DNA of 64,000 nt from Amphiura filiformis (GCF_039555335.1 NC_092631.1:16115805-16179804); one strand, 5' to 3'; positions 22,640-34,690 are shown, counted from the stretch's first letter. Numbers and translations: made by a program. Notes: generated by a model from the sequence alone, not told the origin.

Positions 22640-23115
22640 TGATGCAGTCATGTCTACAGTAGAATTCATCTCGACCTTTGCAGGACTTAAACCCCATTAA
22701 AAGCTATTAAACCAAGATAACACTCATTGAAACAGCTCAACTGATTAAATCGGATCTTCTCTGGTTGTGCACATGTGTCTGTTTTATATGTGCGGTATCG
22801 CTATGATGTGCTATAATACAGCTTCAGTTGGGTAACTGATTATAAAGGAAACGCAAGGAAACAATGGTATGTGGACCTTTGTTCACGAAATGAGACAATG
22901 GCCTGCTTTTTGTTAACCAGCATTCTTGAAAATGAGCAACATAATGATTGTTGACTTAACACGGTTTGGAAATAATTTCTTCATATTTTTGGTGTTATCT
23001 GTCGTTTACATAATTATCCTTCCTAAAACACGAAAGTGCGACTATTTCCAAACACCTAAATTAGCTAAAAATTTAGGACATGTTACAAAACTATATTTTC
23101 TAGAATTTCATAGAA
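22640..23115. repeat. Inverted partner of the repeat at 15480-16165
   Basis: Reverse-complement similarity extends from CATGATGCAGTCATGTCTAC to TTTTCTAGAATTTCA. It covers the TATA-like block and one unit of the 170-bp duplication. Together with 15480-16165 it brackets about 6.5 kb, including the lectin gene, as a long inverted repeat. Confidence 0.75.
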
Positions 23116-24070
23116 TAGTTTAAATGTAGCTTGTACCGTTTTTTTGTGGCATCCTTCAGAACGGAGCGGTCCGTTACCAATATAGCTCAATATTTTCGGT
23201 CAAATCTCCATTCAATTAACACGGGAGTTGGTGAATCAAACATTTGAATCAAACCAATGACTCTAATGAAGTGAGGCCGGTCGAGTGCAGATCCGTCGGA
23301 ACACGCTTTTCAATACGGAATAAACGCTAACCTCATCGTGACATCATCCAAGCAGCAAAGTTCATTTCCCATTGAAAAAGCGTTATCCGACGGATCTGCA
23401 GTCGACCATTATGAAGTCTATGGTTGGATCACTTCAAGCAATGACACTATTCGCCGTAGAAGTAGTGATGTAAAAGGTTTAATTACCATATCGATAGGTT
23501 TGCACTATTTTTGAATGTATTACCCTGCACATTATTAAGCAGTTTGCACTCATCACCAGCTATCACCTGTGTATGTGTGCAATCATACAGCTCTTTTCAG
23601 AGACACTAGCATATCAATTTGTAAGCGCTCTTTAGTAAAGTCATAGTTCATTAAATTTACAAGAGTATGACAAAACAAGCGAAAATAGTAACTTTTTGCA
23701 AAATATTTGCAATTTAAAGAGAATTGGTCATTGCTCATTCTAATGAGGCTTGCATATGGGCATATAAGTGTGCTCTTTCATTTAATGACATAAAATGTGA
23801 AAAATATTGTAAGGAACACTTCAGGTTTTTACTTTTAATACCTACATTTTGATCAAAATTTTTGCTGGGATAGTTTTCAACAGATTTACCACACTTCGCC
23901 TTGCTATAACATTGAATTGCGTTATTTGTTGACCTAATGAGAAAAAGAGTTTTTAGGGGGATGTGTTGGCTTTTGTTCGATATTTAAAAAAAAAAACCTG
24001 ATTGGTTGAAGGGAGCACTTAAGGTTTTGGCAAAAACCAATCACAGATGTTTCTTTTCCACTAGATCTAT
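23116..24070. other. No gene recognised; short foldback
   Basis: Near 23290-23400 the words GGTCGAGTGCAGATCCGTCGG and their reverse form a short inverted pair about 110 bp apart, a possible MITE remnant. The rest is AT-rich without support for exons. Confidence 0.4.
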
Positions 24071-24147
24071 GTCCGAGGCAGTAAAAACGTAAATAATGGG
24101 CGAGGCGCTGCCGAACCCATTATTTAAACGTTTTTACTGCCGAGGAC
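24071..24147. repeat. Hairpin of about 30-bp arms
   Basis: The arms GGCAGTAAAAACGT and AATAATGGG pair with their reverse complement across a loop of about 17 bases. Confidence 0.75.
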
Positions 24148-24784
24148 ACATTATTTGGGTGTAAAAGATAATGCCACACCCCTTATTTCTATTCTATTAC
24201 CACAAAATAGTGCAATTTAAAGAGAAAATATTGCATTTTTGCCCAAATATTTGAAGTTTTTACCTCAAGGTTATAGCGAGTACGCGTAGCCAAAGCGTAA
24301 AGTGACATCCAAAATATTAAACGCGTAACCAAGCGTAAAGTGATTTGCGTAGAATGTGTAATGGCGCTAATATACTGCATCGCGCTTTGCTGTGCGCTAG
24401 ATGCGAGAAGAACACAAAGTTCGTTGCCCTGGCCACTTTATTGTTAATTAAAGGTTTTTCACCTGATGCGTTTCAACAATTCACAGTGCGCGATTTTGAA
24501 TGGAGGTCGTGGAGGTAATAGAATGAAATTATTAATAGTCCGTATTACAAAACAGTAGGATGAGGGTAAATGCCTTGATTAAAAGTTTACAAAATAATAC
24601 AAACAAGCTGAAGCTTGTGTTTGTACTTATGTATTATATGATTGTATATAATAATGTTGTACATCGTAATTATACAAAAATTATTTTTGCTAGATCCTGC
24701 GAAACTATAGTCTAATAGCATTCAAAGAAAAAGGGTATGCGGGTGTAAACTCAAAATAGATAACAATGGGCTGGGGTACGTGTC

Positions 24785-25080
24785 TTAGGCACAGAGGAGA
24801 AAGAAACAGAGCGCGTGCAACTAATTAAAGTCCGCGTGTATTGATTGTATGGTGTAAGTTCTCGCATGTTCATGAGGGCCGATTGTTCGATCGTGCAGTG
24901 TCTAACAATCACGCCAGCGTTGCGTGCTTTCGCGATTACGCGATAGACCGTGAAAATACGCGGTAATTGCGTAGCTGTCTCGCCTGTCGCATTTCATGGA
25001 ACAATCGGCCCTCATTATCGAGTGACGCGGATACTGTGACTGGTTGCACGCGCTCTGTTTCTTTCTCCTCTGTGGTCTTA
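24785..25080. mobile_element. Foldback MITE
   Basis: Inverted ends contain CACAGAGGAGAAAGAAACAG followed by AGCGCGTGCAAC. A second inner inverted pair is TGAGGGCCGATTGTTCGAT against AACAATCGGCCCTCA. About 295 bp with no coding capacity. Target duplication is not clear. Confidence 0.7.
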
Positions 25081-25606
25081 GGTTATACAATGTTTTTTTG
25101 TATATGTGTGAGTAAAGATAATTATATGGGGCCCAGAAGTGGTGACGTGATTTTCATCTTGTTTAGATATTAATTGACTTTGCGCAACTGCATTTTTACT
25201 CGGCTCACAAAAATTGTCACTTATTCTTTATCAATGGTCACACTATGATGTTACAGTTGTGGAAGGACAAGATGTTGATTCAGCTATCAAGTAGAGCACT
25301 TTGACCAAATTCCATACACTTGTTAGTCTTGTAATCTACTAGTGGCATTTTTCAAACCGTTTACTTTATTTTGATACGTTCTGTATACGCTTTATTATCA
25401 TGATTATATCACTCTTACATAAATTCGAGACAGTTCATTTGTTGATTACCATTTACCATTTTTACCATCAGCTTATCCGTGTGATAGTAGGCCTACCATC
25501 ACAGTGCATTTTACCATCACAGTACCATCGCCGTTCGCTACCACTAATTCGTCGTTATGGGGTACGTGTGGATCCCAAAAATATAGAATTATGTATGAGT
25601 AATATA

Positions 25607-26660
25607 CGAGGGTCGTTCATAAAGTTCTACCTGTTGGGTCATAATTTTTGTTTTGTTAAAGGTAGCTACTTGAAAATGTGCATGCATACAGTTCGTAATG
25701 TCACCTACAGGTGGTGAAAATATGTCAAGACCATTCAGATTTTTGTAGGTGACCTGAAAAACACAGTAAGATATGGTACACCGGAAACGGTGACGCATCT
25801 TTGGATATTGCACTTGGAAACATGCCTCCCGCCAATGTACGAACTTCCCTCTTTATCCAAAAAAGTCATATTAGTAACAATATTAATTTTGGATGAATAT
25901 ACACCTTACAGTCCAAAACATCATCCGTGACTGAAAAAGTAAAATTTTGATGGACAGAAATGACCCAGAATTCCAATTTTTGGAGGGATATCTTGTAACA
26001 TCTCATGTAATGATAATCAGCATAGTGTCCATCCCTATAGCGTGACTTTTCTAGCTGCGCTTTTAGATAAAATACAAAAATTAAAGCTACTATAACACAT
26101 TTTTCAGTCAAAAAAGTAAATTTAATTCCCTTTGTGATCTATTGTGGTATTTTATTCCAAAAAAGCGACATAATGCCACCATTTTACACCATGTTTTATT
26201 AAAGTCAATATCTTCATAAACTGTGTTTGTGGTCATTTATACTAATCTTATTACACTGGCTATTTGTTCTATTAGTTTTTTGCATATTAATGTCCATCAT
26301 TTTAAGTTTGTGGCAACCTTTTAACCAGTATATATACTTTTATGTTTATTCTTGTGTTTTATACAGTTTTAACTGTATAACATGACCAAATGGAATAATT
26401 ATGGGATCTTCAACACACTGTACTTGAGACGCCTTTGTTAATATTGTACATATTTTGACCGTTTCCGGTAAACCATATCTTACTCACTTACTCTTACTTA
26501 CTTTTCAGGTCACTAACAAAAATCTGAAAATGGTCTTGACATGATTTTTTTACCACCTGTAGGTGATATTACAAACTATATGTATGCAAATTTTCAAGTA
26601 GCTACCTTTAACAAAACAAAAGTTATGACCCAACAGGTAGAACTTTTTGAATGACCCTCG
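25607..26660. mobile_element. Non-autonomous mariner-type element
   Basis: 1054 bp with ends CGAGGGTCGTTCATAAAGTT and the reverse complement of CGAGGGTCATTCAAAAAGTT, flanked by TA on both sides. Inverted similarity continues for about 200 bp (ACCTGTTGGGTCATAA, ACCTACAGGTGGT, GGAAACGG). CGAGGGT ends with TA duplication fit mariner families. No transposase reading frame is visible; the centre is AT-rich. Confidence 0.85.
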
Positions 26661-27177
26661 TACATGTATTATTAACTGTCTTAAATGCGTGTAATTGTCG
26701 AATACTGTATAATCACTCGGTGAAAGATGTATTGTGTAATTTAACAATCGTGATTATATTTTAACCATCACACGCATAGTATTTTGTCAGAATTTTATCA
26801 GATTATGTGGTGTGTTATTTTTACACTGACGTTCATAACTTGGAATTAACTCCACGTGACGAAGGAGTTTTCTAGTAAACATGATAATTGTTTTTTAGGT
26901 CATGAAATAACGTTACAGAACAATTTGAATAATTTTTTAAAAAGCATTACAATCTGCGTCTCGAGTAAGATTACACCACAACTGTGTTATAATAGCCATA
27001 GACTGTGCCTTAGTCGATTGTTGATAAATAAAAATATTTCTTTTATTAATCATGATAAACTCAGTTGAACTCGAAATATACAGATATTTAACACAAGTAA
27101 AGTAGTCAATGAATGGTAGTAAAATAGTTTATATAATTAGTGACAGTAAAAGTGAAGTATTCGTATGTTATCAAATA

Positions 27178-27648
27178 AACATCTCAAAAAAAGTAACTAA
27201 CCCCCCTTAAATAATAGTTATTCAAAAACGGGCGATTGTGTTAAAAATCTGTAAAATGCGTTGGAAGCAGAATTTATTTCTGCACATTTTGACACCTCAT
27301 TTGTAGCAATGAACTAAATATTGACGCCACAGCTTACATTTAAATCAATGTATCCCAAGATTTAAAAGTTGCAGTAAACTGTATTGATTTTGTATTCAGT
27401 ATAATGGAAGGTGTAATAATATCTGAGTGTTTTTGTATTGTATGTAAGTGCAACTGTCAAATCTGGACCTCACTACATTATATTGACCGATGTTTTAGTG
27501 TTTCCTGGGCTATCGTATCAAATGAGATGTGAAAATGCGCAGATATAAATTCTGCTTCCAACGCATTTTACAGACTTGTAATACAATAACCCGTTTTTGA
27601 TTAATGGCCATTATTTAAGGGGGGTTAGTTACTTTTTTTTGAGATGTT
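27178..27648. mobile_element. TA-flanked MITE
   Basis: Inverted ends AACATCTCAAAAAAAGTAAC followed by TAACCCCCCTTAAATAA, flanked by TA. Internal arms share ATTTTACAGA, TGGAAGCAGAATTTAT and the words around ACACCTCATTTG. A decayed half-copy sits at 20100-20310. Confidence 0.8.
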
Positions 27649-27781
27649 TACAACATATTTTGGCATAATAATGAGTGATCACTTATTGAACAATGTGTTT
27701 TAACACATTGTGCTTAAAAGCATTTTAACCACAATTGAAAGTCAATAGTCTACTTGGGGAGCTAGCAAACTGAGGTGGTAA

Positions 27782-28047
27782 GCAGTATGCAGACTCCGAG
27801 TATTAGACGTACAATATTGTATGTAACATATCTACGTTATTTAATCTATTGCCATTCTATTTCCAGTAATGTTTAAGTTCTAACAAATGTTTGATGACGT
27901 AAAATCGATAATATGTTACGTATAATATCTGGTAGAAATATATTATCGATTTTACGTCATCAAACATTCGTTAGAACTTAAACATTTATAGAATGGCAAA
28001 TGTTACATACAATATTGTACGTCTAATAAAAAAAGTCTGCATACTGC
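27782..28047. repeat. Long hairpin of about 120-bp arms
   Basis: The arms begin GCAGTATGCAGACT and include TATTAGACGTACAATATTGT and TTTGATGACGTAAAATCGAT, with the reverse complement at 27945-28047. Probably a foldback MITE; a transcript would form a long duplex. Confidence 0.8.
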
Positions 28048-28384
28048 TGTATGGTCACTAAAAATATTAAATGTGGAAAATCTATCAATTGTGCACACAT
28101 TTCATACAAATCGGTGTTTTATACATAAAATATAATAGCATGCACGATCATGGGCTAGTGGACTGCGGAGAAGTTTATGTTAGTTAAGGCAAGTGTATCG
28201 CAATTAGAAAATGTAACCACTTACAAAGAGTTCTCATAAAATATAATTGTTTTAATTATGTTTAAATAGTAATTAAATTAAAATATTAATGGTGTATTCA
28301 GGCTACGGCAACTTGCGGAATAATTATGGGCAGAGTGCAAGGCCAGTGGAAGTGCATATTGCATGAAGCAGTTTATTTTAATAC

Positions 28385-29452
28385 CAAAATATGGCCCCCC
28401 AAAAAAAGTGTTTGTTTGCCCAGACACGACCGACCCAAAAATTCAAAAAACATCATACACTTTTTTTTATTTTTTTTTTTTTACAATGATATAAAAATAA
28501 AGAAAATTATGTTTTTTCCCCATAAAATGCCAAATGACACTTGAAAGTTAATATTCCTGGCAATCACAGCATTCATTTTTCCCATTTAGCCCTCCCCAAC
28601 CATGCCAACAATATTTTACCATCAATCAACATCAATATAGATGCATGTACAGGTATGGTCTGGGATTTTGTACTCCAGCCCGATTTTGTTACCAAAGAGG
28701 TTAAACTTTATATGGTAAGGTTGAAATACTTTCATAGATCAAAGCAGCCAATCAGAAAAGTATGTGGAGTACATTGGTTGTATATGTGACCGTCCACGGC
28801 GAATGAGCCGTAAATTCCTCCCCGGTCAATTTTGTTTTATTTCATGTTTAACAAATATACATCATAAGCTTTAAAATGGTATATCGTTTGACTTCAAACG
28901 ATACCCAGAAGCGGGGTTATAGTTTGTTAAACTTTGCTCCTTCAACGACATTGAATACGACATTCGTACACATTTTACGCTGTAACTCAGAATACAATTT
29001 AGGGAATTTACGGCTCATTCGTGCTGTACGGTCACATATAATGTGCAATCCGCGTACTACGCGCAGTGCTTTCAGACGTTTTTTGGGCGGGTTGATGCAT
29101 TTTTATTTGGTCCTATTTTCCAACATTTTTAGTGATAGTTTTGTTATAAAAACATCAAAAATCACATGTTTTTTTTCTTCTTGTGTAGGAAATACTATTC
29201 AAATAGGTTAATGAACGCGTTTTTAATACTCTCCCAACAAGTAATACACGTTCATTTTAAACCTATAATTAAAGTTTGACACAAGTACAAAATGTAAGGC
29301 TGAATGTCGTATATTTTCTCTTACACCAATTGCTGCAACACATGTACACATCTAAAAAAAAAAAAAAAAGAAAAAAAAAAGGAAATCGACCTACCGACCC
29401 ACTCCTTTCTACCCCATGTCTGGGCAAACAAACACTTTTTTTTTTGGCCTAT
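28385..29452. mobile_element. Element with inverted ends, interrupted by a MITE
   Basis: The ends share AAAAAAAGTGTTTGTTTGCC and then CAGACA in inverted orientation. It encloses the MITE at 28781-29040. No protein is recognised; A-rich and T-rich runs lie just inside both ends. Superfamily not assigned. Confidence 0.55.
28781..29040. mobile_element. MITE nested in 28385-29452
   Basis: Inverted ends TATATGTGACCGT, then CGAATGAGCCGTAAATTCC with a few mismatches. The outermost TA may be the target duplication. The inner palindromic word TCGTTTGACTTCAAACGA sits near the centre. Confidence 0.8.
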
Positions 29453-29479
29453 TATATGGTTATATTGGAATATTTAGAC

Positions 29480-31090
29480 AGGGACTAAAAATGGGACAAA
29501 AATTGACAAATGGAAAATTCGGCTTTGCCCCTTCACTCTAAATCCTGGCAACGCTACTGATTCAGGATAATTGCTGAAAGAAAATTTTGAATTTGTAAGA
29601 CCAACAAAATGTAATTTTTACATGGGAATTTTCTTTAAAATATGTGTTAAGCATCATGAAAAGTATTCCAAAATATCGGTTTTGCACTCAACAAAAATAA
29701 TGTATAGTAAGGGATAGGCTGTACAATAAGGTACGCCAGCTTGGAGCTTGATTCCGTGTTTATGCTGATGCACCGTTCTCAATATAATGACAGAAATGGT
29801 GTATGTACAAGTGCTCCGTGTTAAGAAATTAGAGAATAAACGATAGGAATTTTTATTTTGCCTATCCTCTACCGTGTGATAGACGACAGGCAGGTCCAAT
29901 ATTTTGAGTAGTGGATGCCGGCGCAGCCGGTATCCACTACGATAAAAATATTGGACCTGCCTGTCGTCTATCATAGGTAGAGGATAGGCAAAATAAAAAT
30001 TCCTATCGTTTATTCTCATTCTTAGTCAGTTAAATATTATTTTAATAACTGTAAACAATTTTTAAAGCAAAATCTAAGTTACCGTCATAAAAACTCTCCT
30101 AATTATCAAATGAACGAAACTTGTTTACAACTTCACGTATTCTGTTACGCGTACTGCTAGCGCGTTCGCGTATTCCGCACTAGTCTCACGCATACAGCGC
30201 GATACGTACGCGCACCTCTACAAGCGTGTTACGCATTATCAAGACTCATGATGACGTGGGGTCGTCTACGGCCTGATAGACGGCACCCGAAATCATGCGA
30301 TTGTCCAATCAGAAATGTGTCTACGAACTAGACCACTCCCACTGATTAAGAATACAAAATGAGTGTGACAAGATTTACAGTGCTGGTTGTTACGGGTAAT
30401 AGAATTCTATGTCAGATAATTAATAATAAAGTGTGAAAAAAATTATACTCCTTTTGGCTGTGTTGTTAGCATTTGTAATAATATTATAGTATCGGTTTTT
30501 TATTTTTCAATATTATGACGATACAGCTTTCTTTAAGTGTACAACTGTACATTGAGACAGTGTTTGTATACATTACGTTTTGTTACCTGGAGATATTTGA
30601 TCATGTCTCATCTCCTTTTTCAATCATATCGACGGTAATAACTCTTGTAGTGAGGGATCAATATTTAACCACAAATTGCCTAGGCAAAATTCACTTCCTG
30701 GGAACTAAATACCATGCAAGGTCATTTTTATGTAACTCATTGACCTATTTGTGTTATATACTGCATGTAGCTATAATGACATCCTTGTGATCTGGTCAAC
30801 TTCAGGAACCTCAGGAGAGAATTTTTGATCAATTCTCTCCAGGTAGTGAAAAGTAATCATTGGTAATGTATGCGTATTAGTAATCACCCCCAAACGGGGA
30901 CGTAAGAATAATACCCTATATTCAAAGTGGGGGACCTCTCGGGAATCGGGGACCGTCACTGTTTCATAAATATGCGCAAAATGGACAGCAAATAACGTAA
31001 AATAATAATAATAATAATAAAACAAAAACAAAAGCAATTGTGAGTGCGTCCCCTATTGCTGATCATAAAATACGCCAGTCTTCGGTTACG
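29480..31090. repeat. Duplicated segment S, copy 1 (partner 33745-34690)
   Basis: Shares long stretches with 33745-34690: CCTGGCAACGCTACTGATTC, AGCATCATGAAAAGTATTCC, CCGTGTTTATG, GATGCACCGTTCTCAAT, GGGACCTCTCGGGAATCGG and AGTCTTCGGTTAC. It precedes NXPE copy 1 just as the partner precedes the second NXPE locus, so S and NXPE were duplicated as one unit. Confidence 0.8.
29828..30345. mobile_element. 518-bp insertion with a very long hairpin
   Basis: It interrupts segment S. TTAAGAA occurs on both sides (29821-29827 and 30346-30352) and only once in the partner segment near 34150. Within it, 29832-30017 is an almost perfect hairpin with arms of about 90 bp (GAGAATAAACGATAGGAATT outermost) and a tiny loop near GGCGCAGCC. 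The insertion lacks terminal inverted repeats and transposase. Confidence 0.7.
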
Positions 31091-31419
31091 TCGCCGTTTG
31101 CATAGTCCTAAACGGCGTCTACCGACGGACTGCAGCATCCATTCATCTATTATTTCCGATTAGAGTGCTGACATATTGGAAAATGTTGCCAATCAATATT
31201 CATGAGTGTGTACATTAAAACGTCCAGTTTTCGAAATTTTGTTTGCCAGGTGTGAAATACATCTGATTGAGTGTTTTAATTACGTAACGCATAAAGGTTT
31301 TAGCATCATTGAATGGTTGTCTATTTTATATTGTTTAGTTTATATACTAATAATTATTATTTTCTTTATTCATTCCTTTCTTTTCCTTTCTCTGCACTTA
31401 TTCTGTCTTATGTATACAC

Positions 31420-31590
31420 TTAAGGGGGCCTATCACTCCCTCGTCTGCTTCTTCCCCTCTCTCTTTTCCCTCCCCTCTTTCTTTCTTTTTGTCTTCCTCC
31501 CCTCCTCTACCCTCTCGATCGCCCATCCACTTCTTCTCTTTTCATTCCCACCTCTCTTCACTTCCTCACTTTCCCCTGGCTTTTAAATTT
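31420..31590. repeat. CT-rich low-complexity tract
   Basis: Polypyrimidine run between segment S and NXPE copy 1. Paralogous tracts lie at 41590-41700 and 50480-50690. The open frames across these tracts are composition artefacts. Confidence 0.8.
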
Positions 31591-31733
31591 GATATCCGTT
31601 GGACTATTATTATACTGCGGTACATGTCAGGTCATATGGTGTGTTGTCTTTAATTGGGACAAATGCTACATAATAAACTTTCACCGTTTTGCCTATGAAA
31701 ATAAACTTTCACCTTTTTGCCTATGAAAATTGA

Positions 31734-32597
31734 TTAAGAATCTTCAGAACACAAAAAAGAGAGTACCATATCTATTTCTTGCGCAATGACATCTACTTGT
31801 GGATGTATGTTAGAGCCACTATAATGGCCTATCGTCATGTCCCAAACGTCAATAATTGTCACATTTTCTATACCAGACATGATTTCTCGTATTACTTGAT
31901 CCACGCTCCGATAATACCAATGTGCTCTATCTCGAACTACTTTACCTTCGAGCTTCTGCGTGTTCGCACTCTTTATAAGAACACGCGAGCTAGGATTTCT
32001 TGATTGTAACCGTTGAATTGAATCTCTTATTTTATACAAACGATCTCTGTAGAAAGTGAGGTTCGTTCCTGCAAAATGGGCCCAGATGGTTATCAAAACC
32101 ACTGCACTTTTTCCATGCTCAATTTCGTCAATTGTTTTGGAATGTATTTCATGTCTTTCACGAAAACTTCATTTTCCCGAATTGGGTATCCATGAAATAG
32201 ATATTTAAGATGGATGTCATGCACCTCATCTGTAGCAACATTTGGTCCAAAATGCCTCATTACGGCCAATTTTTCAACTACCGTGACTTTTAAAATAAAT
32301 CGAGCAAAATGTTCATACCATTGACGAATAGTTGAATCACCAAGAAAATAGAGGGTTTGATTTTGTAAACATTTGGTTATTTCCGGTAGTCGCACATTAC
32401 CACTTTGACAACCTGCATATCTATGATTTTGTAGACATTTCCTTATTTCTGGTGGTGTGAACTCTCTATTATGACAAACTAGTGAATGCCACAGTCTTTG
32501 AAACAAAATCCGGCAACACTGTTGTCGGGTCTGGTTTCGGTAGCTCCCAAAACACATGCCTGAAGCTCCTTTGCCACGCATTTGGAAACTGCAGCGT
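31734..32597 (-). pseudogene. NXPE-family PC-esterase exon, copy 1 (pseudogene)
   Basis: Minus strand, entered through the acceptor ATATTTCAG at about 32600 and ending at the stop near 31734 (FLCSEDS). It encodes the NXPE C-terminal PC-esterase-like domain: WHSLVCHNREF, YFLGDSTIRQWYEHF with the GDS nucleophile motif, HDIHLKYLFHGYPIRE, ITIWAHF, VLIKSANTQKLEG and IIDVWDMTIGH. Against the copy at 41809-42608 it has two single-base frameshifts, one before WHSLV (about 32490) and one after MKYIP (about 32130). It also has an in-frame insertion of about 23 codons that repeats E-I-x-K-C-L-Q-N. Its 5' exon is mostly gone (33617-33678). Clearly an inactive paralogue. Confidence 0.88.
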
Positions 32598-32673
32598 CTG
32601 AAATATCAACAGTTAACAATCGAAACACTCAATAGTAAACATGATAAAATTATGGCTGGAATAATGATAACTA

Positions 32674-33294
32674 AACTGAGCTCAAAAAGAAACTTACAAT
32701 TTTTTACAAGGTCATATCTTAAAATTCTGTCCATCAAAATGAACCAAAATTACCCACAGGATTACTTCAATACTCTACTCTAAGCACATGTCAGTAACCA
32801 AGCAGTTGTCTAACTGACACAATAGCAAAATGCACTGACATGGAACAGCTACCTGACCACATTCACATCCCAATAAAGTGTAATCCCTCTTGCAGAATCT
32901 TGCAGCCTGGCGTTGGACTCTTTCCAAAGCAGATTTATTTAACTTCTTATAAGGACACCATGCAGCTGTACCATACTCCAAGTGGGGACGAACAAGCGTC
33001 GAATAGGCAGTTGTCGTCACCTTTTCTGGACAACTCCAAAGATTTCTTGTACGCATTCACACAGATTACTTTTGCTGGGCGCCAATTATTGGGCTGTGGA
33101 TGTGGTCCAGGAAGCTGTTCCATGTCAGTGCATTTTGCTGTTGTGTCAGTTGGACAACTGCTTAATTACTGGCATGCATTTACAGTAGAGTATTGAAGTA
33201 ATCATGTGTGTAATGTAATTTTGGTTCATTGTTATAGACAGGATTTTAAGATATGATCCTGTTAAAAATTAAAAGTTTCTTTTTGAGCCTAGTT
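32674..33294. mobile_element. Mariner-type MITE with a LINE fragment inside
   Basis: Inverted ends AACTGAGCTCAAAAAGAAAC and AACTAGGCTCAAAAAGAAAC (reverse strand), TA on both sides. Sequence continues as in 17102-17704. The paralogous insertion at 42693 in the second NXPE locus sits at the same place, so the element entered before the locus duplicated. Confidence 0.85.
32870..33050 (-). mobile_element. LINE reverse-transcriptase C-terminal fragment
   Basis: About 60 codons on the minus strand read RNLWSCPEKV, AYSTLVRPHLEYGTAAWCPY and ALERVQRQAARFCKRDY. This is the conserved thumb-region signature downstream of the polymerase core in CR1/L2/Jockey-type non-LTR elements. It starts and stops abruptly inside the mariner-type MITE, so it is a small dead fragment. 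The copy at 43 kb lacks it. Confidence 0.8.
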
Positions 33295-33616
33295 TATTTA
33301 TACCACACCTACGCCGGGTAATAATACAAAATTGATTTCTTCAAAACACAACGAATTTGAACGATTGTAGTTAGGCGCAAGTTGGAACAGATGTAAACAC
33401 TACAAAGTATGCACAAAAAACAAAACAATTAGCTTTGAAAAATATCAATAACGAGATCTTCAGTTAGATAAATTCGGGCTGTGTAGACAAAATTATATAA
33501 TGAGATACAAAACAGTAGAAATGTTATTCCGAGTTCAGGTCTATAACAATACCAAAACATTTCCATTTCTGACCTCAATAATAGTGGAGCCGGAATATGA
33601 ATTCCCGTGCGCGAAT

Positions 33617-33678
33617 TGTCCTCGGTAACTAATTCTGGCTGGAAAATTTTCCCTTATTCGTTTCAGGACATCAATAGC
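33617..33678 (-). pseudogene. Fragment of NXPE N-terminal-domain exon, copy 1
   Basis: About 60 nt identical to 45340-45400 of the second locus, encoding AIDVLKRIRENFPARISYRGQF. The rest of the exon and the intron were lost. One deletion junction falls at a shared AATTG: the intact locus has GCGAATTGAGACG near 44145 and AAATTGTCCTCGG near 45337, and this copy fuses them. That suggests microhomology-mediated loss of about 1.2 kb. Confidence 0.85.
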
Positions 33679-33744
33679 CGGGGGGAGGGCACCCCCTCGA
33701 AAATATTCAGAGATAAAATAGGAATCGCAAAGTGTCCTTGAAAT

Positions 33745-34690
33745 GACTAAAAATGGGACAACAGTTGACAAATGGAGACGAAAATTTGGCTATGCCCCCT
33801 CATTCTAAATCCTGGCAACGCTACTGATTCAGAATAACAATAAATAGGCCCTAAAAGAAAAATATGAATTTGTAAGACCAACAAAATGTAATTGTTACCT
33901 TTTTTTGAAAATATGTGTCAAGCATCATGAAAAGTATTCCAAAAAAAATGTATTTTTTGTTGAATGCAAGATCATGGTAAGTGGCACTAATGATGGTCGG
34001 GCACTCAACATAAAATAATGGTAAGGGATAGGTTCAGTACAATAAGGTACGCCACCATGGAGATTGATTCCGTGTTTATGATGATGCACCGTTCTCAATG
34101 TAATCAGAGGGTGTATGACAGAAATGTTATATGTACAAGTGTTCCATGTTAAGAAATACAAAATGAGTGTGGAGAGATTTGCAGTGCAGTAATTGTTACG
34201 GGTAGTAGAATTCTATATGTCAGCTGTTGATTAACAATATAGTGTGAAGAACATTATACTCCGATGGCTATATCGTTAGCATTAGCTCGGTTTTTATTTT
34301 TCAATAATTACGACGGTACAGCTTTCTTTATATTCTTTAAGTGTACAACTGTACATTGAGACACAGTGGCGTAGTGTCATAGGGGCCCCAATCAGATCCG
34401 GTACCCCAGCATGGTCCGTGCCCCCTCCCCTTACCCCAATGTAATGGCCCACGCTGCGGCTGGCGGCTACGCCACTGTTGAGACAGTGTTTGTGTACATT
34501 AGTAATCACCACCAAACAGGAACGTAAGTATAATACCCTACATTCAAATTGGGGACCTCTCGGGAATCGGGGACCGTCACTGTTTTATAAATATGCGCAA
34601 TATGGACTGCAAATAACGTAAAAAAACCCAACAATTCCGAGTACGTCCCCTATCGGTGATCATAAAATACGTCAGTCTTCGGTTACACCA
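33745..34690. repeat. Duplicated segment S, copy 2
   Basis: Partner of 29480-31090, without the 518-bp insertion but with its own hAT-type MITE at 34364-34477. It leads into unrelated DNA at about 34690; the expected NXPE continuation resumes only at 40863. Confidence 0.8.
34364..34477. mobile_element. hAT-type MITE, 114 bp
   Basis: Ends CAGTGGCGTAG and CTACGCCACTG with the 8-bp duplication TTGAGACA at 34356-34363 and 34478-34485. The paralogous segment near 30550 has ACATTGAGACAGTG with one copy, a genuine empty site. Confidence 0.92.

Noticed and set aside
31206-31586. 126-codon hydrophobic plus-strand frame
   Set aside because: Most of it is a CT-rich tract (Phe/Leu/Ser/Pro text). The paralogous tract at 41.6 kb does not keep the frame.
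32840-33196. 118-codon plus-strand frame
   Set aside because: Spans the mariner-type MITE arms and the LINE fragment on the opposite strand.
33541-33771. 76-codon frame as an independent gene
   Set aside because: Only the central 21 residues are protein-like, and these are the leftover of the NXPE exon joined to unrelated DNA.
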